From Bacteroidota bacterium (GTDB lineage Bacteria > Bacteroidota > Bacteroidia > Bacteroidales > Prolixibacteraceae): DNA of 10,960 nt. Both the position numbers and the translations under genes were made by a program. Under the pieces are notes generated by a model. That model had not been told where the DNA came from. It saw nothing but the letters and a program-made list of their open reading frames with translations, and searched no databases. Where the stretch lies: positions 1 through 10,960 of the forward strand of contig JAEWME010000069.1 of the NCBI GenBank assembly GCA_023393265.1, read 5' to 3'. This document shows, piece after piece, positions 6,774 through 10,960 of the stretch; within the stretch, counting starts at the first letter, position 1, and each line of letters begins with the position of its first letter.

Positions 6774-8210
6774 TTAAAACGCAGCGTTTTTCGGTGTCCG
6801 CGGAAAAGCAATCACGTCGCGGATGTTGCCCATTCCGGTGACGAACAGAAGCAAACGCTCAAAGCCAAGTCCAAATCCGGCGTGAGGCACGGTTCCAAAA
6901 CGGCGGGTATCAAGGTACCATTCCATTTCGTGCGCCGGAACACCCATTTCGTTCATGCGGGTTACCAGTTTTTCATAGTCTTCTTCGCGCTGCGAGCCGC
7001 CTATGATTTCGCCAATTCCGGGAAACAAAACATCCATCGCGGCAACGGTTTTCCCGTCCGGATTTTGCTTCATGTAGAAAGCTTTGATTTCCTTCGGATA
7101 GTTGATCAGGATAACTGGTTTTTTAAAATGTTTCTCAACCAGGTAACGTTCGTGTTCGCTCTGCAAATCGGTTCCCCAGTCAACCGGAAACTGGAATTTA
7201 TTTTTCTTGTAATGATTCGAGTTTTTCAGAACATCGATTGCCTCCGTATATGGCAAGCGAATAAAGTCGTTTTCGAGTACGAATTTCAGCTTTTCAACCA
7301 ATTCCATCGACCGTTCATCCATTGGTTTGCTCTTTTCTTCTTCCTGAAGGCGTTTGCTCAGGAATTCGAGATCGTCCATGCAATTGTCGAGCGCATATTT
7401 AATCAGGTATTTCAGGAAATCTTCCGCCAAATCCATGTTGTCCTGGAGCTCAAAAAAAGCCATCTCCGGCGCAATCATCCAGAATTCTGCCAGGTGACGG
7501 GCGGTATTCGAGTTTTCGGCACGGAAAGTTGGCCCAAACGTATAAATTTCGCCTAAAGCTGTTGCTCCAAGCTCTCCTTCTAATTGGCCCGAAACTGTAA
7601 GGTTGGTCGATCTTCCGAAGAAATCTTCAGCAAAATCGATGCTGCCGTCTTCGAGCAGTGGCGGATTTTTCGGATCGAGCGTCGTCACCCGGAACATCTG
7701 ACCAGCGCCTTCAGCGTCGGAACCAGTGATAATTGGCGTATGCAAATACACAAAACCCCTGCTGTTAAAGTAATTGTGAATAGCAAAAGCCATGGCATGG
7801 CGAATGCGGAACACCGCACTAAAAGTGGCAGTACGGAAACGCAGGTGTGCATTCTCGCGCAAAAATTCGAGGCTGTGTTTTTTAGGCTGAATCGGGTATT
7901 TATCAGGATCAGATTTTCCGTAGATAACTATTTCAGAAGCATTTAACTCAACCAACTGCCCGCTTCCCTGCGAGGAAACCAATTCGCCGGTAATGCCCAG
8001 TGCTGCACTCGTATTAATATCTTTCAGAAAATCTTCGCCAAATTTTTCAACATCAGCTACCACCTGAAGATTGTTGATCGTTGAGCCGTCGTTCAGTGCG
8101 ATAAAATTAACGTTTTTGCTACCACGTTTTGTCCTGACCCAACCTTTGACAACCACTTGTTGTCCTACGAGTTCTCCTTTCAGAATCTCTTTGATTTTCA
8201 ATCGTTTCAT
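6774..8210 (-). CDS. asnS: Asparaginyl-tRNA synthetase
   Basis: Charges tRNA-Asn with asparagine in the cytoplasm using ATP. It is a class IIb synthetase of 478 residues. An N-terminal OB-fold anticodon-binding domain (about residues 1-110, with VVVKGWVRTKRGSKNVNF) is followed by the catalytic domain. Motif 2 reads FRAENSNTARHLAEFWM and motif 3 reads GFGLGFERLLLFVTG near the C-terminus. The LTVSGQLEGEL segment and the Asn-Ser-Asn-Thr-Ala version of motif 2 fit AsnRS rather than AspRS. The start ATG at 8208-8210 gives the standard short lysine-rich N-terminus. The cognate tRNA-Asn(GUU) lies about 1.2 kb away at 9441-9514. A TATTTTTG box 34 bp upstream and the terminator downstream suggest a single-gene transcript, though read-through from the kinase gene 121 bp upstream is possible. 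Confidence 0.97.
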   Translation of the reverse strand: MKRLKIKEILKGELVGQQVVVKGWVRTKRGSKNVNFIALNDGSTINNLQVVADVEKFGEDFLKDINTSAALGITGELVSSQGSGQLVELNASEIVIYGKSDPDKYPIQPKKHSLEFLRENAHLRFRTATFSAVFRIRHAMAFAIHNYFNSRGFVYLHTPIITGSDAEGAGQMFRVTTLDPKNPPLLEDGSIDFAEDFFGRSTNLTVSGQLEGELGATALGEIYTFGPTFRAENSNTARHLAEFWMIAPEMAFFELQDNMDLAEDFLKYLIKYALDNCMDDLEFLSKRLQEEEKSKPMDERSMELVEKLKFVLENDFIRLPYTEAIDVLKNSNHYKKNKFQFPVDWGTDLQSEHERYLVEKHFKKPVILINYPKEIKAFYMKQNPDGKTVAAMDVLFPGIGEIIGGSQREEDYEKLVTRMNEMGVPAHEMEWYLDTRRFGTVPHAGFGLGFERLLLFVTGMGNIRDVIAFPRTPKNAAF

Positions 8211-8243
8211 TGTGATTATAATTTGCTGATAAATTAAAGTTTA

Positions 8244-8251
8244 CAAAAATA
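8244..8251 (-). promoter_or_regulatory. Candidate -7 box of asnS promoter (TATTTTTG)
   Basis: Minus-strand TATTTTTG matches the Bacteroidota -7 consensus TAnnTTTG and would give a leader of about 25-30 nt before the asnS ATG. No clear TTG-type -33 element lies at the usual 19-21 nt distance. A small stem TCCTG-AAAA-CAGGA (8261-8274) sits just upstream in the spacer. Confidence 0.45.
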
Positions 8252-8331
8252 TGTTTTTCCTCCTGAAAACAGGATTACCCCCGCCAAAAATCCCGACAGG
8301 ACATAAAAATTTAAGATTATTGAAGAAACCC

Positions 8332-9345
8332 CTAATTCGCTTTGATCGATTCAATTTCGGGATAGAGTTTTTCCCAGGTAGCCTCCGGAATTTTGGCACC
8401 CATCACTTCAACCACATTGCCTGCCAGCAACGATCCGATTTTTCCGCCAACTTCGAGGTCGTAACCTTCGGCAAGCGCATACAAAAATCCCGACGCGTAG
8501 ATGTCTCCCGCTCCCGTGGTATCGATACTTTTAGCCGGAATCGCATCAATCCTGATCATACGATCGCCGGTTTTGATCAGCGAACCGTGTGCTCCGAGTT
8601 TTACAACGGCAATGTCACACATCCCGGCAATCCTTTCAAGCGCAGCTTCCGGCTCCATGCCCGTGAGGACAAAAGCTTCTTCTTCATTGGCAAAAACGAT
8701 GTCAACATACTCCCTGATAATCCGGTTTAGGAAATCGAGGTTGGCTCCCACAATGTTGAAACTCGCCATATCGATCGAAACCAGCAAACCATTGCTTTTG
8801 GCCACCTGCATGGCCGACTCAATCAGGCTGTGGTTCTGCACCAGGTAACCTTCGATGTGCATGATTCCGTAATTGCTGAAAATTTCAGGCTTCATCTCGT
8901 CGGAAGTCAACTCCATCGCGGCGCCGAGATAGGTTCCGAAGGTTCGTTCCGAATCGGGACTGATGAGCCCTGTTGCATGGCCCGTTCCTGTCTGACTAAA
9001 ATAAAAATGCGTGTTGATGTTGTTTTTTCTGAAATCATCGATGTAAAAATTACCGAACTCGTCGTCAGAAATTTTCCCAATGTAGCCACAGGCTCCGCCC
9101 AGACGGGCGATCCCGTGAACTGTATTTGCTGCCGAGCCCCCGGTTTGGATGCTTCGGTTGTCATTTTTTGTTTCTTTTTTGATTTCAGCCGAAAGTTTTG
9201 CATCGACCAAAGTCATACTTCCTTTGGGTAGCCCAAATTTTTGTAACACAGAATCATCGGAAATATTGATTAAAACATCGATAAGAGCGTTCCCGATTCC
9301 TAGAACTGCTTTTTGCCTGTTAGGCGCGCCAACAAATGATTTCAT
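8332..9345 (-). CDS. PfkB-family carbohydrate/nucleoside kinase, adenosine-kinase-like
   Basis: ATP-dependent kinase of the ribokinase/PfkB fold, probably phosphorylating adenosine or a sugar. From ATG 9343-9345 it encodes 337 residues, close to family length. The start MKSFVGAPNRQ-KAVLGIGNALIDVL leads straight into the first beta strand. The open frame continues 27 codons upstream to 9426, but that extension (MNVRFVKSVAK...) is basic, has no family counterpart and overlaps likely promoter elements, so I reject it. The N-terminal signature includes TGGSAANTVHGIARLGG. The C-terminal PfkB signature DTTGAGD is at residues 275-281, with Asp281 the catalytic base, followed by IYASGFLYALA. The NEEEAFVLTG segment is typical of the adenosine-kinase-like bacterial subgroup. 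Substrate is inferred only. asnS follows 121 bp downstream; the tRNA-Asn gene diverges upstream. Confidence 0.92.
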   Translation of the reverse strand: MKSFVGAPNRQKAVLGIGNALIDVLINISDDSVLQKFGLPKGSMTLVDAKLSAEIKKETKNDNRSIQTGGSAANTVHGIARLGGACGYIGKISDDEFGNFYIDDFRKNNINTHFYFSQTGTGHATGLISPDSERTFGTYLGAAMELTSDEMKPEIFSNYGIMHIEGYLVQNHSLIESAMQVAKSNGLLVSIDMASFNIVGANLDFLNRIIREYVDIVFANEEEAFVLTGMEPEAALERIAGMCDIAVVKLGAHGSLIKTGDRMIRIDAIPAKSIDTTGAGDIYASGFLYALAEGYDLEVGGKIGSLLAGNVVEVMGAKIPEATWEKLYPEIESIKAN

Positions 9346-9356
9346 GAAAATATTTT

Positions 9357-9401
9357 TTGCAAAAATATTTTTTCTTTTCGGAAATGCTATTATTTTTGCA
9401 A
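9357..9401. promoter_or_regulatory. Symmetric divergent promoter region (kinase / tRNA-Asn)
   Basis: An exact 11-bp inverted repeat, TTGCAAAAATA (9357-9367) and TATTTTTGCAA (9391-9401), separated by 23 bp. Each arm contains an outward-facing TATTTTTG, a match to TAnnTTTG. The minus copy (9367 to 9360) points at the kinase start at 9345, with a predicted leader of under 10 nt. The plus copy (9391-9398) points at the tRNA-Asn, with a leader of roughly 35 nt. The -33 region of each would overlap the -7 region of the other. The repeat could equally be an operator. The spacer is very A/T rich, and -33 elements are not clear on either side. Confidence 0.45.
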
Positions 9402-9440
9402 CGCTTTTAACGAAACGCACGTTCATAGAAAAAGCTAAAT

Positions 9441-9514
9441 TCCCTAGTAGCTCAGTTGGTTAGAGCGGCGGACTGTTAATCCGTAGGTCGTAGGTTCAAG
9501 TCCTACCTGGGGAG
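9441..9514 (+). tRNA. tRNA-Asn, anticodon GUU
   Basis: A complete 74-nt cloverleaf. The acceptor stem TCCCTAG pairs with CTGGGGA over 7 bp with one G-U. The D arm is GCTC/GAGC around an AGTTGGTTA loop. The anticodon stem GCGGA/TCCGT encloses loop CTGTTAA with anticodon GTT at 9475-9477, reading Asn AAC/AAU. The five-base variable region is AGGTC. The T arm GTAGG/CCTAC encloses TTCAAGT. The discriminator is G9514. The following bases are CAAAA, so the 3' CCA is not encoded and must be added. The substrate of AsnRS, encoded nearby at 6774-8210. Confidence 0.98.
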
Positions 9515-9520
9515 CAAAAT

Positions 9521-9570
9521 ATAAAAGAAAAAGCGTTATATGAAATTTCATATGACGCTTTTTCTTTTAT
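9521..9570. terminator. Long perfect-type hairpin after tRNA-Asn, probable bidirectional terminator
   Basis: A 50-nt palindrome centred between 9545 and 9546: all 25 positions pair, 24 as Watson-Crick and one as T-G (9537 with 9554). The left arm starts ATAAAAGAAAAAGCGT and the right arm ends ACGCTTTTTCTTTTAT. The T-rich 3' flank of the stem serves as a U tract on the plus strand, and the A-rich 5' flank does the same on the minus strand. It starts 6 nt after the tRNA end, so it most likely ends the tRNA transcript and shields the gene at 9695. Confidence 0.8.
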
Positions 9571-9622
9571 GTACTCTCAGAATTCCATTATTAAAATTCC
9601 GTCTTTCACGTAGTGGAAATAC

Positions 9623-9630
9623 TGAATTTG
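9623..9630 (+). promoter_or_regulatory. Weak candidate -7 box (TGAATTTG) for the flavoprotein-like gene
   Basis: TGAATTTG differs from TAnnTTTG at one key position and lies 65 nt before the ATG at 9695. It is the best match in the 124 bp between the hairpin and the gene. I list it only because the upstream terminator implies a promoter in this stretch. Confidence 0.2.
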
Positions 9631-9694
9631 TGCATCGGCTTTTTTCGTCAAAACGAATCGGTCTATCTTCCGGCTTTATTCTAAACCCAACGAG

Positions 9695-10504
9695 ATGATC
9701 TCTAAAATTATAACGCAGACACCCCTTTCGGAGCACCTTGTAAAGCTCGAAATGAAAACAGCCGGTAAGCTAGAATACGCCGGTCCCGGACAATATATAA
9801 TACTTCGTTCGATCACCGATAAGGCGTCAGTTACATTACCAGTTTTTAAGAACGACCCGAGCCGTGAAACACTTACAGTATTAGTTTCAGCGGACAGAGA
9901 ATTTGCCGCTGAATTTCTTCGAGTTGCCACAACCGCAAATTCGGTGGAAATGGAAGGGCCATTTGGTCAACCTTTCCGGATAGAAAGTTTTGGGTCGGTT
10001 CTCTGCGTAGCTAGCTACGACTGCATGATCCCACTGCTTCCGGTTATCTCTGCGCTTCGGGCCGCCGGAAACAGAATAACCTGCCTGCTGACACAAAATC
10101 CAGGGACAAACCAACTACCGGAAAGTGAAATCAGAAGAAATTCAGACTATTGGATTGCAACAGATGATAACCAGCGTCGCTCGTCGCAGGTTCTGGAGCA
10201 AACGATCCGGGCTCAGAAATTCGATCAGGTTATTGCTATTGGGCACACCCAAACCATACGCGAAGCCAGTATGATTACTACGGCCACGCGAACGCCGGTT
10301 CAATTGATGCTTTTTCTGCGCGAACAAAATCTTCAGGGGAAACATGGTATTTTCAGGGTAAGCGTTTGTGGTAAGACACATTCAGTTTGTGTGGATGGCT
10401 ACAATTTTAATGCACATTACGTTAGTTTTGATGATGTTGCCAAAAGATTTGGAAGCGAAGCGTCGGCATTTAAACGTGTTGAAACACTGACTGCTCCCGT
10501 TTAG
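9695..10504 (+). CDS. NfnA/PyrK-like reductase-fold protein lacking usual cofactor motifs
   Basis: A 269-residue homologue of the ferredoxin-NADP reductase-type subunits NfnA and PyrK, which pass electrons between NAD(P)H, FAD and a [2Fe-2S] cluster. Overall layout is kept: start MISKIITQTPLSEHLVKLEM, PGQYIILR at 31-38, GPFGQP at 88-93, ATDD in the middle, and CVDGYNFNAHYVSFDD near the C-terminus. Key cofactor residues appear lost. The FAD loop (RxPLT-type in relatives) reads VTLPVFKND at 46-54. The glycine-rich nucleotide motif GGGxGxxP reads ASYDCMIP at 106-113. In the cluster loop the Asp/Cys/Cys positions are Asn212, His217 and Phe220, leaving only Cys232. Comparisons use family sequences recalled from memory. 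The usual partner gene (gltD/nfnB or pyrD) is not adjacent. The ATG aligns with the family start. Fold assignment is fairly safe; redox function is doubtful, and a regulatory or ligand-binding role is possible. Confidence 0.8.
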   Translation: MISKIITQTPLSEHLVKLEMKTAGKLEYAGPGQYIILRSITDKASVTLPVFKNDPSRETLTVLVSADREFAAEFLRVATTANSVEMEGPFGQPFRIESFGSVLCVASYDCMIPLLPVISALRAAGNRITCLLTQNPGTNQLPESEIRRNSDYWIATDDNQRRSSQVLEQTIRAQKFDQVIAIGHTQTIREASMITTATRTPVQLMLFLREQNLQGKHGIFRVSVCGKTHSVCVDGYNFNAHYVSFDDVAKRFGSEASAFKRVETLTAPV

Positions 10505-10558
10505 ACAGCAAATAGAAAGTTAATTTAACCGAAGGAGTGAAAATACACCATAGAACAA

Positions 10559-10578
10559 ACCCAAAACTACATTTGGGT
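10559..10578 (+). terminator. Possible weak terminator after the flavoprotein-like gene
   Basis: ACCCAAA (10559-10565) pairs with TTTGGGT (10572-10578) around a 6-nt loop. The following TAATTTCCCTCC is only mildly T rich, so termination would be weak. It lies 55 bp after the stop and before the promoter of the next gene. Confidence 0.35.
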
Positions 10579-10606
10579 AATTTCCCTCCTTTCTGAAAAT
10601 CTAAAC

Positions 10607-10614
10607 TATTTTTG
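10607..10614 (+). promoter_or_regulatory. Candidate -7 box of the sensor gene (TATTTTTG)
   Basis: A full match to TAnnTTTG 27 nt before the ATG at 10642, predicting a leader of about 20 nt to that codon, or about 85 nt if translation starts at ATG 10705. A -33 element is not clear; TTTC at 10581-10584 lies 22 nt upstream. Confidence 0.45.
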
Positions 10615-10641
10615 TGTTGACTTAGGTTTTGTGATGTAAAA

Positions 10642-10960
10642 ATGTTTTCAAAACGGGATTTTATGACGAAAAAATTTGACTTTTCGCATGAAAATCAAAA
10701 ACAAATGCGAAAGCAGCATTTGTTTTTGATTGACGACCTCACCTATCGGATTATCCAGATTATTGATAGCGGTGAAAGACTGGATGATTCACTCACCGAG
10801 GTCTGTGAGGTCATTTCGTTATCATGTATTCCAGAAAATCACGTTTCTGTTTGTATAAGTTTTGATGGGAAGGTATATCAAAACCAGCGCTTTATTGAAA
10901 GTTCAATCGGGATAAAACACAAATTCCGACTTCCTGATAAACAATTCGGCTCAATTGAGT
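10642..10960 (+). CDS. Probable GAF-type sensor protein (histidine kinase?), N-terminal part
   Basis: The plus-strand frame stays open from ATG 10642 to the window edge, giving about 106 codons of a longer protein. The N-terminal 20 residues are polar and low in conservation (MFSKRDFMTKKF). Then LIDDLTYRIIQIIDSGERLD DSLTEVCEVI (in two parts) forms an amphipathic helix, followed by a beta-rich stretch with VSVCISFDG, VYQNQRF and FGSIE. This is the pattern of the GAF-like input domain found at the front of many bacterial sensor kinases (helix, then xxxIxxxGxxYxSxxF, then GxIE). No kinase domain is in view, so the output is inferred. Three in-frame ATGs are available: 10642, 10663 and 10705. The last lies inside the left arm of a 16-bp hairpin. 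Codon use is A/T richer than in the neighbouring flavoprotein-like gene. Confidence 0.65.
   Translation, partial: MFSKRDFMTKKFDFSHENQKQMRKQHLFLIDDLTYRIIQIIDSGERLDDSLTEVCEVISLSCIPENHVSVCISFDGKVYQNQRFIESSIGIKHKFRLPDKQFGSIE
10681..10731 (+). repeat. Overlapping, mutually exclusive inverted repeats at the sensor gene start
   Basis: Hairpin 1 pairs 10693-10708 (AATCAAAAACAAATGC) with 10716-10731 (GCATTTGTTTTTGATT): 16 perfect base pairs and a 7-nt loop. Hairpin 2 pairs 10682-10689 (TTTCGCAT) with 10705-10712 (ATGCGAAA): 8 perfect base pairs. Both need ATGC at 10705-10708, so only one can form. These four bases include the third in-frame ATG of the gene. Confidence 0.8.

Noticed and set aside
6723..7556. 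Long plus-strand open frame of 277 codons
   Set aside because: It is antisense to asnS, rich in Phe and His as expected for a shadow frame, and has no recognisable domain.
8261..8274. Small stem TCCTG-AAAA-CAGGA as a terminator of the kinase gene
   Set aside because: Only 5 bp and no T tract directly after it on the minus strand.
9346..9426. 27-codon N-terminal extension of the PfkB-family kinase
   Set aside because: The extension is basic and non-conserved, and overlaps the probable divergent promoter; the ATG at 9345 starts directly at the family's first beta strand.
1..10960. Mobile element, CRISPR array, phage or defence genes
   Set aside because: No transposase, integrase, repeat-spacer array or defence-family protein is visible in any frame I examined.

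Overview
The window looks like a chromosomal stretch from a member of the Bacteroidota. Three things point there: two DUF5723-type outer-membrane barrel proteins with signal peptides ending in Ala-Gln, A/T-rich spacers with TAnnTTTG-type -7 promoter elements in front of several genes, and few strong Shine-Dalgarno sites. I cannot place it securely below phylum. A Bacteroidales/Marinilabiliales-like lineage is a guess.

Layout. On the plus strand, 1-1076 is the C-terminal part of an M3-family (Dcp-like) zinc oligopeptidase. It converges on a minus-strand block running from about 9345 down to 1108. In transcription order that block holds a PfkB/adenosine-kinase-like kinase (8332-9345), asnS (6774-8210) ending in an intrinsic terminator (about 6690-6736), two tandem DUF5723 paralogues (5068-6510 and 3339-4843), rpoN encoding sigma-54 (1779-3227), and a small PAP2-superfamily membrane protein (1108-1728). 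The second DUF5723 gene is interrupted by a -1 frameshift between its signal peptide and its barrel. From 9441 rightwards the genes are on the plus strand: tRNA-Asn(GUU), a 25-bp-stem palindrome that probably terminates transcription, an NfnA/PyrK-like flavoprotein homologue lacking the usual cofactor signatures (9695-10504), and the first ~106 codons of a probable GAF-type sensor protein cut by the window edge (10642-10960).

How the parts relate. AsnRS and its substrate tRNA-Asn lie about 1.2 kb apart, separated by the kinase gene. The kinase and the tRNA appear to be transcribed divergently from back-to-back promoters whose -7 elements form the two arms of one inverted repeat. rpoN and the PAP2 gene are 50 bp apart and probably cotranscribed. 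The DUF5723 pair looks like an outer-membrane module lying between housekeeping genes.

I see no insertion sequence, CRISPR array, phage gene or defence system. The most unusual signals are the frameshifted signal peptide, the cofactor-stripped NfnA-like protein, two mutually exclusive hairpins at the start of the sensor gene, and a cobalamin-riboswitch-like stretch with no gene to control.
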